The notes under the pieces were generated by a model. That model was not told where the DNA came from. It ran no database searches and was given only the letters and a program-made list of their open reading frames with translations. This document shows, piece after piece, positions 34,009 through 41,811 of a DNA stretch of 64,000 nucleotides (within the stretch, counting starts at the first letter, position 1; every line of letters begins with the position of its first letter). Position numbers and translations under genes: made by a program. The stretch lies in NCBI RefSeq assembly GCF_008329535.1, contig NZ_NPKR01000006.1, positions 310,001 through 374,000 on the forward strand. The letters are read 5' to 3'. The stretch comes from Mycolicibacterium sp. P1-18. Lineage in GTDB: Bacteria; Actinomycetota; Actinomycetes; Mycobacteriales; Mycobacteriaceae.

Positions 34009-34701
34009 GTGAACGCACCAACGCCAGCCGGGTGGTACCCCGATCCATCTGGTTCTGGCCGGCAAATGTACTGGGACGGCCAGGGGTGGGTGGCACCTCA
34101 GGGTCCAGTGGTGACCGCGGAGGCTCCGAAGAAGAAGTCGAGCGGCGGCAAGGTGGCGCTGATCGTCGTTGGGATCTTCGTCGTGCTCTTCGCCATGGGA
34201 AAGTGCGGAAGCAGCGACGAAAAGAGTTCGAGCTCGTCGTCGAGGTCGAGCAGCACCGCCAGCCCGTTGGCGGCATCCGGCGCGACGCCGAGCGCGAAAT
34301 CGACTCCAACCGTCGCACCCGCAGGGACGGCAGTCCGAGATGGCAAGTTTGAATTTCAGGTGACAGGCGTGAGCCGCGCCGCTCAGGCCGGCGACCTCTC
34401 GAACCAGTTCGAGATCGTCGATCCGCAAGGCGAGTTCATAATCGTCACCATGTCGGTGACGAACGTCGGCGATGAAGCGCGATCGTTCTCTGCGACCAAT
34501 CAGAAGCTCATCGACTCTGCCGGCCGCGAGTACAGCGCCAACTCGGAAGCCGACATGTGGATGAACAAGGGCACGGGCGAAATCAACCCCGGCAACAACA
34601 TTCGGGTAACGGCTGCTTTCGATGTTGCACCCGGGACCGTGCCCGCTGAACTGCTGGTCCACGATTCGATGTTCTCGGGCGGCACGAGGGTGCGGCTCTG
34701 A
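34009..34701 (+). CDS. DUF2510/DUF4352 membrane-anchored protein
   Basis: A 230-residue protein. Residues 6-30 hold a DUF2510 motif (AGWYPDPSGSGRQMYWDGQGW), followed by a Lys-rich turn, one transmembrane helix (about 46-64), a long Ser/Thr/Pro linker and a C-terminal DUF4352 beta-sandwich (FQVTGVSRAAQ, FIIVTMSVTNVGDEARSF, VTAAFDVAPGTVPAEL). DUF4352 domains are extracytoplasmic and occur widely on mobile elements of Gram-positives; function is unknown. The GTG start has GGGGGA five bases upstream. It lies between the tRNA-like fragment and the integrase remnant, so it may be cargo of the decayed element. Confidence 0.85.
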   Translation: MNAPTPAGWYPDPSGSGRQMYWDGQGWVAPQGPVVTAEAPKKKSSGGKVALIVVGIFVVLFAMGKCGSSDEKSSSSSSRSSSTASPLAASGATPSAKSTPTVAPAGTAVRDGKFEFQVTGVSRAAQAGDLSNQFEIVDPQGEFIIVTMSVTNVGDEARSFSATNQKLIDSAGREYSANSEADMWMNKGTGEINPGNNIRVTAAFDVAPGTVPAELLVHDSMFSGGTRVRL

Positions 34702-34736
34702 CCTGTGCGCCGTGGACGGTTCACACTGGCGTGTAG

Positions 34737-35030
34737 ACGACGACCGATTTGACCCATTCCCGGGCTAGCCGCACCTGTGCGTCAATCAGCAGCAGATTAG
34801 GGGTCAACGTACTGACGCTGGCGCGGATGCTGGGACACCCCGACCCATCAGTGACCCTGCGCGCGTATGCGGACCCGTTCGACATCGATCTTGACGCGGT
34901 TGCGATCGCGTTCGATTCGAAGTGTGCCCAAAGTGTGCCCATACGCAAGCCGGGTGCCCCAAGGGACACCCGGCGAGTCGCTGACCAGTATCGAAGCCTG
35001 ATCAACTATGGCGGTGGCGGAGGGATTTGA
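34737..35030 (+). pseudogene. Tyrosine recombinase (phage-type integrase) C-terminal remnant
   Basis: After an in-frame stop at 34734, the frame codes for the end of a tyrosine recombinase: LGVNVLTLARMLGHPDPSVT then LRAYADPFDIDLDAVA, with the box II His in LGH and the nucleophile Tyr in AYAD. The box I Arg (HDLRH) has become DLTH, and everything N-terminal is missing, so it cannot be active. The 3' part continues as unrelated residues into the tRNA gene. The M. tuberculosis gene Rv3751, an integrase fragment next to tadA, appears to be its counterpart, indicating an old insertion shared by mycobacteria. Confidence 0.8.
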
Positions 35031-35099
35031 ACCCTCGGACGGGGGTTACCCGTCACACGCTTTCGAGGCGTGCTCCTTAGGCCGCTCGGACACGCCACC
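35012..35099 (-). tRNA. tRNA-Ser(CGA)
   Basis: On the minus strand an 88-base class II tRNA folds with acceptor arms GGTGGCG/CGCCACC, a long variable arm and a T-arm containing GGTTCAAATCC. The anticodon loop CTCGAAA gives anticodon CGA (codon UCG). The discriminator base is G, as expected for serine. CCA is not encoded. Its 3' end is the presumed target of the decayed integrative element. Confidence 0.93.
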
Positions 35100-35216
35100 G
35101 TGGGGCAGCTTACCGGGAACGCGGCGCGGCCCCTAATCGCCGCCGAGCGTGGGCCGCGTGGCGATTCTTGAGCCCACTTTCGCCGTGGGACGCACACTCG
35201 GCGAGCAGCCCCAAGC

Positions 35217-35675
35217 TCAGCGCTGCCGGGCGAAGAACTCCATCAGCGGCGCTGCGCACTCCTCGGCCAGCACGCCACCGCGGACCTGCGGCCGATGCGT
35301 CAACCGCCGGTCGCGCACGACGTCCCACAGCGAGCCCACCGCACCCGTCTTCGGCTCCCACGCCCCGAACACCACCCGGGCGACGCGCGCCATCACCAGC
35401 GCGCCGGCGCACATGGTGCACGGCTCGACGGTGACCGCAAGGGTCGCGCCCTCCAACCGCCACCCGTCGCCGAGCACCAGGGCCGCCGCTCGCAGCGCCA
35501 GGATCTCGGCGTGCGCGGTCGGGTCGCCGAGCGCCTCCCGGGCGTTGGCGGCCCGCGCCAGCTCGACGCCGTCGGGTCCGACGACCACCGCGCCGATGGG
35601 CACGTCGCGCGGGCCGACGGTGGACGCCGCCTCCAGCGCGAGGCGAATCAGGTCGGCGTCGGACTTACCGGTCAA
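35217..35675 (-). CDS. tadA: tRNA-specific adenosine deaminase TadA
   Basis: A 152-residue zinc deaminase. The zinc and proton-shuttle residues are visible: His55 and Glu57 in TAHAEILAL, and Cys86/Cys89 in VEPCTMCAGAL. TadA converts the wobble adenosine of tRNA-Arg(ACG) to inosine; that tRNA gene lies 15 kb away in this window. The TTG at 35673-35675 is the most plausible start and overlaps the preceding gene by 11 bp, so translation is coupled. Longer frames read antisense-like sequence. Confidence 0.93.
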   Translation of the reverse strand: MTGKSDADLIRLALEAASTVGPRDVPIGAVVVGPDGVELARAANAREALGDPTAHAEILALRAAALVLGDGWRLEGATLAVTVEPCTMCAGALVMARVARVVFGAWEPKTGAVGSLWDVVRDRRLTHRPQVRGGVLAEECAAPLMEFFARQR

Positions 35676-36183
35676 GCTTGTCCAGGAGGGCCGACATCTC
35701 GTCGCCGAAGCCCATCTCCTGGGCGATCCGCGAGAGCTGCTCGTCGGCATAGTCGTCGTCGGAGATGATGATGCTCAGCACGCCCTCGGACAGCCCGATG
35801 TCGGACAGCACCCCGAGGTCGCCCTCCTCGAACGGGTCCTCGTCCTCCAGGTCGTCGGGGTCGACGTCGGCGCCGAGCTCGTCGAGCACCTGCCTGGCGA
35901 TGTCGTAGTCGACCGCGGCGGTGGCGTCGGACAGGAACAGTCGGGCACCGCCCGGCGCGGGTCGCACGATGACGAAGAACTCGTCGTCCACGTCGAGCAG
36001 ACCGAATACCGCCCCGGCGCTTCGCAGTTCCCGCAATTCGGTCTCGGCGTCGGCCAGGTTGGTCAAGGCACTGTTACGCAGTGACGAACACCGCCACTTG
36101 CCGTCCTCGCGGACCACCGCGACGCCGAATCCGTCCGGGAGATCTGCGGCTTGGTTCTGCGCCTTCGCTCGCTGTGCTCCCAT
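35665..36183 (-). CDS. tRNA adenosine deaminase-associated protein
   Basis: A 172-residue acidic protein of the actinobacterial TadA-associated family (Rv3753c-like). It has FGVAVVREDGKWRCSSL, a DDEFFVIVRPAPGGARLFLSD strand pair and a very acidic stretch DPDDLEDEDPFEEGD near residue 120. Its coding end overlaps the tadA start, and the family name derives from that fixed neighbourhood; no biochemical function is established. The ATG at 36183 was chosen, though no clear ribosome-binding site is seen. Confidence 0.88.
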   Translation of the reverse strand: MGAQRAKAQNQAADLPDGFGVAVVREDGKWRCSSLRNSALTNLADAETELRELRSAGAVFGLLDVDDEFFVIVRPAPGGARLFLSDATAAVDYDIARQVLDELGADVDPDDLEDEDPFEEGDLGVLSDIGLSEGVLSIIISDDDYADEQLSRIAQEMGFGDEMSALLDKLDR

Positions 36184-36250
36184 GGGAGGCAACGCTAGTC
36201 CCAGCTCAGGCTTTTTGACCAGCCATCACGATCAGTGTCAACCTTGCGGA

Positions 36251-37207
36251 GTGACGACACCGGTATGCGTGCTGGGCCTCGGGCTGATCGGCGGGTCGCT
36301 GATGCGGGCTGCGACCGCCGCCGGACGCGAGGTCTTCGGCTACAACCGGTCCGAGGACGGCGTGCGGGCCGCCCGCGACGACGGCTTCGACGCGACCGCC
36401 GACGTCACCGAGGCACTGCGACGGGCCGCGGACGACCACGCGCTCGTCGTCCTCGCCGTCCCGATGCCCGCCCTGCCGACCATGCTGGGACACGTCGCCA
36501 CGACGGCACCCGACTGCCCGCTCACCGACGTCACCAGCGTCAAAGTGGCGGTCCTGGAAGCGGTTCGAGAGCACGGCCTGCTCGACCGCTTCGTCGGAGG
36601 ACACCCGATGACCGGTACCGCCCACTCCGGCTGGACGGCCGGTGACGCCGCGCTCTTCGCCGACGCGCCGTGGGTGCTCGGCGTCGACGGCCACGTCGAC
36701 GAGCAGGTATGGGCCCAGGTCATGCACCTGGCGCTGGACTGCGGGAGCTTCGTCGTCCCGGCCCTGTCCGATCAGCACGACGCGGCCGCGGCCGCCATCT
36801 CCCACCTGCCGCACCTGCTGGCCGAGGCGCTGGCCGCGACGGCCGCCGACGTGCCCCTGGCGTTCTCACTGGCGGCGGGATCGTTCCGGGACGGCACCCG
36901 CGTCGCCGCCACCGCCCCCGATCTGGTGCGCGCGATGTGCGAGGCGAACGCCGGCCAGCTGGGATCCTCGCTCGACGAGGCCATCGAACTGCTCACCCGT
37001 GCGCGCGAACAGTTGGCCGAACACGGTTCGGTGGCCGAGCTGGTCGAGTCAGGCCATGCCGCCCGGACGCGCTACGACCGCTTCGACCGGCCTCGGATCC
37101 TGGACGTCACGGTCGGCGAGGAGGGCTGGCGCGACCGGCTCGCCGCCGCCGGGCGTGCCGGCGGCGTGATCAGATCCGCTCTGCCAGTCCTGGGTAGTCG
37201 AGGATGA
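36251..37207 (+). CDS. tyrA: Prephenate dehydrogenase
   Basis: A 318-residue TyrA enzyme: NAD-binding motif VLGLGLIGGSLM at the N-terminus, the prephenate-site segment GGHPMTGTAHSGW and the helical dimer domain with DQHDAAAAAISHLPHLL. It catalyses oxidative decarboxylation of prephenate to 4-hydroxyphenylpyruvate in tyrosine synthesis. hisC2, a candidate aromatic aminotransferase for the next step, is 14 kb downstream. The GTG start at 36251 directly precedes the nucleotide-binding strand. Divergent from the tadA pair; its end overlaps the convergent glycolipid-binding-type gene by 38 bp. Confidence 0.93.
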   Translation: MTTPVCVLGLGLIGGSLMRAATAAGREVFGYNRSEDGVRAARDDGFDATADVTEALRRAADDHALVVLAVPMPALPTMLGHVATTAPDCPLTDVTSVKVAVLEAVREHGLLDRFVGGHPMTGTAHSGWTAGDAALFADAPWVLGVDGHVDEQVWAQVMHLALDCGSFVVPALSDQHDAAAAAISHLPHLLAEALAATAADVPLAFSLAAGSFRDGTRVAATAPDLVRAMCEANAGQLGSSLDEAIELLTRAREQLAEHGSVAELVESGHAARTRYDRFDRPRILDVTVGEEGWRDRLAAAGRAGGVIRSALPVLGSRG

Positions 37208-37772
37208 AGCCCTCGTCGTCGACGGTGACGGTGGTCTCGGCGACGGGCGACTTCAGGTCGATGCCGGCCCCGGGCGCCCCACTCGAATAGTCGATGGTCA
37301 CGGTGTCCACCGTCAGCTCGGGCAGACGCACGTAGACCACGGGCAACGAGACCGACTCCGCCTCCTTGTAGAGCCCGGTCCGCCGGATCGGCAGCGCGTT
37401 GAAGAACGGGCTGTAGATCACGTCGACGTCGAGTGCACCGCCGTACGGCTCCCGGGTGGCCTGGTTCTGCTTGTCCTGGACCAACCACATGTTCTCTTCA
37501 TCGCGGGCGATGTTCAGCTGACGTTCCCGTTCGGCCATCGTCACCGTCAACGACAGGCGCTTGGTGGCGCCACTGTCGTCGGTGACCAGGTCGTACGAGG
37601 CGCTGAACGCCGGGTGAACCTCCGTCGCGGCGGCCACGATGCGGCCGTATGCCTTGATGCGGTTGCCCGACAGTTGCACCCGTACCGATTCCATCCGGGG
37701 CACGTCCTGTGCGCGCCACGTCAGAACTGCCGGCCAGGTGTCCTGCGATTCAGAGCGGACTACTTCACTCAT
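37170..37772 (-). CDS. Putative glycolipid-binding family protein
   Basis: A 200-residue protein matching the putative glycolipid-binding (DUF1089) family: TWRAQDVPRMESVRV at the start, the YDLVTDDSGATKRLSLTV strands, and DVIYSPFFNALPIRR with LPVVYVRLPEL. A beta-rich ligand-binding fold is expected; ligand and function are not proven. It starts 3 bp after proZ and so ends the proXVWZ operon, a position it also holds in M. tuberculosis (Rv3755c). Convergent overlap with tyrA is 38 bp. Confidence 0.85.
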   Translation of the reverse strand: MSEVVRSESQDTWPAVLTWRAQDVPRMESVRVQLSGNRIKAYGRIVAAATEVHPAFSASYDLVTDDSGATKRLSLTVTMAERERQLNIARDEENMWLVQDKQNQATREPYGGALDVDVIYSPFFNALPIRRTGLYKEAESVSLPVVYVRLPELTVDTVTIDYSSGAPGAGIDLKSPVAETTVTVDDEGFILDYPGLAERI

Positions 37773-37775
37773 GCC

Positions 37776-38555
37776 CTACACCGTAGGCGACGTTCCCCGT
37801 GCTTCGTGGTCTCCTCGCGAAAGCCCATCAGATCGTGACGTCGACGCTGCTTCGAGCGCGACCTCGTCGCCGAGGAAGGGCTGCGGCATCTTCCTGAACC
37901 GGTCGGTGCCCGGCTCGGAGAGCCACACCGCGAAGGCCAGCGCGGCGTCCAGGATCAGGGCCAGGGCCGTGACGACCAGCGCGCCGACCAGGGCCAGGTA
38001 GAACTGCCGCACCTTGATGCCGTCGATGAGGTACCGGCCCAGGCCGCCCAGGCTGGCGTAGGCGGCGACGGTGGCCGTGGCGACAATCTGCAGCGTCGCG
38101 GTGCGGACGCCGCCGAGGATCAGCGGCAGCGCGTTGGGCACCTCGACCCGCAGCAGCACCCGGGACTCGGTCATGCCCATCGACCGGGCGGCGTCGACCA
38201 CGTTCCGGTCGACGTTCGCGACGCCGGAGTAGGTGCCGGCCAGCATGGGCGGGATGCCCAGCAGCATCAGCGCGACCGTCGCCGGGATGATGTTGAGCCC
38301 CCACAGCAGCACGCCGAGCAGCAGGACGCCGAGGGTCGGCAGCGCCCGCAGCGCGTTGACGCCGCCGACGACGAAGAAGGTGCCGCGGCCGGTGTGCCCG
38401 ATGATCATGCCGATCGGGATGGCGATGACCGCCGAGCAGACCAGCGCCACGGCGGTGTACTGCAGGTGCTCGAGGATGCGCACCGTCAGGCCCGCCGGAC
38501 CACCCCAGTTCGCGGCGGTGAAGATGAAGGACAGCGCCTGCTGCAGGAAGTTCAT
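37776..38555 (-). CDS. proZ: Betaine/proline ABC transporter permease ProZ
   Basis: A 259-residue permease with five to six transmembrane helices and the binding-protein-dependent transport loop MGMTESRVLLRVEVPNALPLILGG, where the ATPase couples. It forms the channel with ProW for uptake of compatible solutes such as glycine betaine or choline. The ATG overlaps the proW stop (ATGA), a sign of coupled translation. The C-terminal 35 residues after the last helix are polar. Confidence 0.92.
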   Translation of the reverse strand: MNFLQQALSFIFTAANWGGPAGLTVRILEHLQYTAVALVCSAVIAIPIGMIIGHTGRGTFFVVGGVNALRALPTLGVLLLGVLLWGLNIIPATVALMLLGIPPMLAGTYSGVANVDRNVVDAARSMGMTESRVLLRVEVPNALPLILGGVRTATLQIVATATVAAYASLGGLGRYLIDGIKVRQFYLALVGALVVTALALILDAALAFAVWLSEPGTDRFRKMPQPFLGDEVALEAASTSRSDGLSRGDHEARGTSPTV

Positions 38556-39211
38556 CGGGCACCCGCCTTGGCCTTCTTGGCCGATCGCACCCACGGCGTC
38601 GCGAACTTGCCGCCGACCATGATGAGGGTGTCGACGACGATCGCGAGCACGAAGATCGCGACGATGCCCGCGATGATCTGGTCGCTCTTGTCGGCCTGGT
38701 AGCCCTCGGTGAACCACGTGCCGAGGCCGCCGATACCGATCACCGAGCCGACCGACACCATCGAGATGTTCGTCACCGCGACGACGCGCAGGCTGGCGAC
38801 GAGCACTGGGATGGCCAGCGGCAGTTCGACTTTGATGATGCGCGTGAGCGGCTTGTAGCCGACGGCGGTCGCGGCGTCCAGCACGGCCGGCGGTACCGCG
38901 TCGAGCGCCTCGGGTACCGCACGCACCAGCAGTGCCACCGTGTACAGCGTCAGGGCGACGATGACGTTGGCCTGGTCGAGGATGCGGGTGGGGATGACCA
39001 GCGGGAGGACGACGAACAGGGCGAGCGACGGGATCGTGAAGATGATGCTCGCCACGACGGTGGTCAGGCGCCGCAGCGCCGTCGTCCGCTGCACCAGCGC
39101 GCCCAACGGCACCGCGATGACCAGTCCGAGCACCAAGGGCAGCAACGACAGCCACAGGTGGATCAGCGTCAGATCCCAGGCGTCGTCGAGGTGTGTGAAG
39201 AGATACCGCAC
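38552..39211 (-). CDS. proW: Betaine/proline ABC transporter permease ProW
   Basis: A 219-residue permease with about six helices and the coupling loop VGYKPLTRIIKVELPLAIPVLV. Motif ALDAVPPAVLDAATAVGY is typical of osmoprotectant OpuCB/ProW permeases. It starts with GTG placed immediately after the proV stop with no gap, and overlaps proZ at its end, so proV-proW-proZ is one translational unit. Two permease genes, as here, are usual for OpuC-type systems. Confidence 0.92.
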   Translation of the reverse strand: MRYLFTHLDDAWDLTLIHLWLSLLPLVLGLVIAVPLGALVQRTTALRRLTTVVASIIFTIPSLALFVVLPLVIPTRILDQANVIVALTLYTVALLVRAVPEALDAVPPAVLDAATAVGYKPLTRIIKVELPLAIPVLVASLRVVAVTNISMVSVGSVIGIGGLGTWFTEGYQADKSDQIIAGIVAIFVLAIVVDTLIMVGGKFATPWVRSAKKAKAGAR

Positions 39212-40312
39212 CTAGGTGGATCCCTTCTTGCCCTTGATGGCCGCGATGACGTCGTCGGCCTTCACTCCGCCGATGACCTGCCGCCTCTCGTCGACGACGA
39301 CGCCGAGCCCGGACGGGGACGACAGCGCGGCGTCGAGCGCCAGGCGCATCGTGCCGTTGGGAACCAGCAGCGAACCACCGGCAATGGTGCTGTCGTACAA
39401 CGACTTCCCCTGCCGATGCAGCCCCACCCCGTTCACGTCGATCCACGCGTACGGCGAACCGTCGGAGTGCGTGACCAGCGCCCAGTCGTCCGGCCCCAGA
39501 TCCAGGGCGTCGACGCCGGCCTCGCTGACGGTCCGCAGATCGTGCAGCGGCAGCCCGGTACCCGGGGTGAACTGCAACCCCCGGTAGCCGCGGTCGGCTC
39601 CGATGAACCCGGCGACGAAGTCGTTGGCCGGGTTGGACAGCAGCTTCCGCGGTGAGTCGTACTGCTGGAGCTTGCCGCCACGGCCGAACACCGCGACCTT
39701 CTCGCCGAGCTTGAGCGCCTCGTCGATGTCGTGGGTGACGAAGACGATGGTCTTGCGCAGTTCGCTTTGCAGGCGCAGGATTTCGACCTGCAACTCCTCC
39801 CGCACCACCGGGTCGACGGCGCTGAACGGCTCGTCCATCAGCAGGATCGGCGGATCGGCGGCGAGCGCGCGGGCCACCCCGACGCGCTGCTGCTGACCGC
39901 CGGAGAGTTGGGCGGGGTACCGGTCGGCGAGCTTCGGGTCGAGCCCCACTCGCTCGAGCACGCCGAGGGCCGCCTTGCGGGCGGAGCGGCGCGACTCCCC
40001 CATGAGCACCGGCACCGTTGCGACGTTGTCGATCACCTTCAAATGCGGCATCAGACCCGCACTCTGGATGACGTAGCCGATGCCGAGGCGCAACTTCACC
40101 GCGTCGACCTTCGTGACGTCCTTGCCGTCGACGGTCAGGGTGCCCGACGTCGGGTCGATCATCCGGTTGATCATCCGCATCGAGGTGGTCTTGCCGCAGC
40201 CCGACGGACCGACGAACACGGCCAACGTGCCGTCGGGGACGTCGAGGGTCAGATCGTCGACGGCGACGGTGCCGTCCGGGTACTTCTTCGTTACTCCGTC
40301 GAAGGTGATCAT
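39212..40312 (-). CDS. proV: Betaine/proline ABC transporter ATPase ProV
   Basis: A 366-residue ATPase: Walker A VGPSGCGKTTSMRM, signature LSGGQQQR, Walker B ILLMDEPFSAVD, H-loop VTHDIDEA. The C-terminal third (about 255-366) has the tandem CBS-type region (VDVNGVG, VVVDERRQVIGGVKADDV) that in OpuA/OpuC ATPases senses ionic strength. It powers uptake of compatible solutes. The gene begins 15 bp after proX. Confidence 0.94.
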   Translation of the reverse strand: MITFDGVTKKYPDGTVAVDDLTLDVPDGTLAVFVGPSGCGKTTSMRMINRMIDPTSGTLTVDGKDVTKVDAVKLRLGIGYVIQSAGLMPHLKVIDNVATVPVLMGESRRSARKAALGVLERVGLDPKLADRYPAQLSGGQQQRVGVARALAADPPILLMDEPFSAVDPVVREELQVEILRLQSELRKTIVFVTHDIDEALKLGEKVAVFGRGGKLQQYDSPRKLLSNPANDFVAGFIGADRGYRGLQFTPGTGLPLHDLRTVSEAGVDALDLGPDDWALVTHSDGSPYAWIDVNGVGLHRQGKSLYDSTIAGGSLLVPNGTMRLALDAALSSPSGLGVVVDERRQVIGGVKADDVIAAIKGKKGST

Positions 40313-40327
40313 CGAGTCCTCTGCTGT

Positions 40328-41281
40328 CTATCCGGTGACCGGCTTGTCGAACCCGTTGTCTTGGACCCACTTGCGTGCCGCCTCGTCCGGGTCGACGCCG
40401 CCGTTGCCCGACGTGGCGGTGTTCATCTCGATCAGCGCCTCGGTGCTCAACTTCGCCGACACGGCGTCCAGCACCGACTTGAGCGGATCGGACATCTTCT
40501 GCGAGGCCACCAGCGGGACGACGTTGGCCGCCAGGAAGTTGTTCTTCGGATCCTGCAGGACCACCAGGTTGTTCTGCGGGATTGCCTGGGACGTGCTGAA
40601 GATGTCCGCCGCAGTCACGGTGCCGTCCACCAGGGCACGCACGGTCGCAGGACCGCCGCCGTCGCTGATCGAGACGAAGTTGGCGGGTGCGATGTCGAGC
40701 CCGTACTTGGCCTTGAGCCCCGGCAGCCCCTCGGCCCGGGTCTGGAACTCCGAGGGCCCACCGACTTTCACCTCGGCGGAATGGGCTGCCAGATCGCCGA
40801 TGGTCTTCAGATTCCACTTCTGCGCCGTGGCGGCGGTGACCGCGATGGTGTCCTGGTCGTTGGCCGGCGACGGCGTCAGGATGGACAGGTCGCCGGGCAG
40901 TGCGCGGTACAGCGCCAATTCGACCGACTGCGGATCGGTGGCCTTGGTGTCCTTGTCGAAGTACTGCAGGAGGTTGCCGGTGTACTCGGGGATCAGGTCG
41001 ATCGAGTGATCCTTCACCGCGGGCACGTAGGTCTCCCGACTGCCGATGCCGAACTGGCGCCGGATGTCGAAGCCGTTGGCCTCCAACGCCTGCGCGTAGA
41101 TCTCGGCGACGATCTTGGACTCGGTGAAGTCGGCCGAACCCACCGCGATGGACTTCAGGTCACCCGACACCTCGCCCCCGCCCAGGGGGTTCGAGCTGCC
41201 GCACGCGGCGGTCACCAGGGCGAGCATCGCTGCCACCACGGCGAGCGCGCGTCTGCGCATGGGTCGTCGTACGGGGTTCAC
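40328..41281 (-). CDS. proX: Betaine/proline ABC transporter substrate-binding lipoprotein ProX
   Basis: A 317-residue lipoprotein: signal peptide with lipobox Cys27 in VTAACGSS, then the OpuC/ProX-type binding domain with IAVGSADFTESKIVAEIYAQ, the GSRETYVPAV segment and IDLIPEYTGNLLQY. It captures the osmoprotectant outside the membrane and delivers it to ProW/ProZ. The GTG at 41279-41281 has AAGGA eight bases upstream; an internal Met at residue 8 is an alternative. First gene of the proX-V-W-Z operon, the same order as Rv3759c-Rv3756c. Confidence 0.93.
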   Translation of the reverse strand: MNPVRRPMRRRALAVVAAMLALVTAACGSSNPLGGGEVSGDLKSIAVGSADFTESKIVAEIYAQALEANGFDIRRQFGIGSRETYVPAVKDHSIDLIPEYTGNLLQYFDKDTKATDPQSVELALYRALPGDLSILTPSPANDQDTIAVTAATAQKWNLKTIGDLAAHSAEVKVGGPSEFQTRAEGLPGLKAKYGLDIAPANFVSISDGGGPATVRALVDGTVTAADIFSTSQAIPQNNLVVLQDPKNNFLAANVVPLVASQKMSDPLKSVLDAVSAKLSTEALIEMNTATSGNGGVDPDEAARKWVQDNGFDKPVTG

Positions 41282-41436
41282 GTGAACGTCCTTTCGGCGG
41301 CACCGGCCTGGAGCGACCATAGCCAGCCCACGCCGATGCTGCTCGGCTTTGGCTCGGGGTGATTCGCTGATGACGATTCGGGGGTTACCCAATACCGGCG
41401 GTTTTCAATTTGCCGGAAAGGGGCAAGGATGGACCC

Positions 41437-41811
41437 ATGAGCGTCGACCCGCAGTTCCAGCCCACCGATCCGAGCCATTCCGGCCCGCTGGATCCGGTCG
41501 AGGCCGGACCCGCCGACGCGTCGGCGTCGCGGCCCGTACCCGAGAACGCCGTCCACTTCACCAGGGCCGCGGCACTGTGGTCGGCGTTGATCGTCGGCTT
41601 CCTGGTGCTGATAGTGCTGCTCATCTTCATCGCGCAGAACACCGCGTCGGGCACCTTCCACTTCCTGGGGTGGTCGTGGAGCCTCCCGCTGGGCGTCGCG
41701 CTGCTGGCGGCCGCCGTGCTCGGCGGCCTGGTCACGACGCTGGCCGGCATCGTCCGCATCGTGCAGCTGCGACGCGCGGCGAAGAAGAACTACAAGGCCG
41801 CGCTCAGGTAG
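41437..41811 (+). CDS. LapA/DUF1049-like small membrane protein
   Basis: A 124-residue protein: acidic polar N-terminus of about 45 residues, then two transmembrane helices (about 48-66 and 84-105) separated by AQNTASGTFHFLGWSWSLP, the hallmark of DUF1049/LapA proteins. A basic tail follows. Homologues in other bacteria take part in envelope assembly; in mycobacteria the role is unknown (Rv3760 has a similar position). Divergent from proX; its end overlaps the convergent phosphotransferase by 8 bp. Confidence 0.82.
   Translation: MSVDPQFQPTDPSHSGPLDPVEAGPADASASRPVPENAVHFTRAAALWSALIVGFLVLIVLLIFIAQNTASGTFHFLGWSWSLPLGVALLAAAVLGGLVTTLAGIVRIVQLRRAAKKNYKAALR

Noticed and set aside
33401..35100. 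Active integrative element or prophage
   Set aside because: The integrase lacks its N-terminal and most of its catalytic region, and no excisionase, replication or structural genes are present between the direct repeats.
39731..41362. Long plus-strand open frame of 543 codons
   Set aside because: It is antisense to proV and proX, which have complete motifs; the frame gives an Arg/Gly/Val-rich product typical of reversed GC-rich genes.
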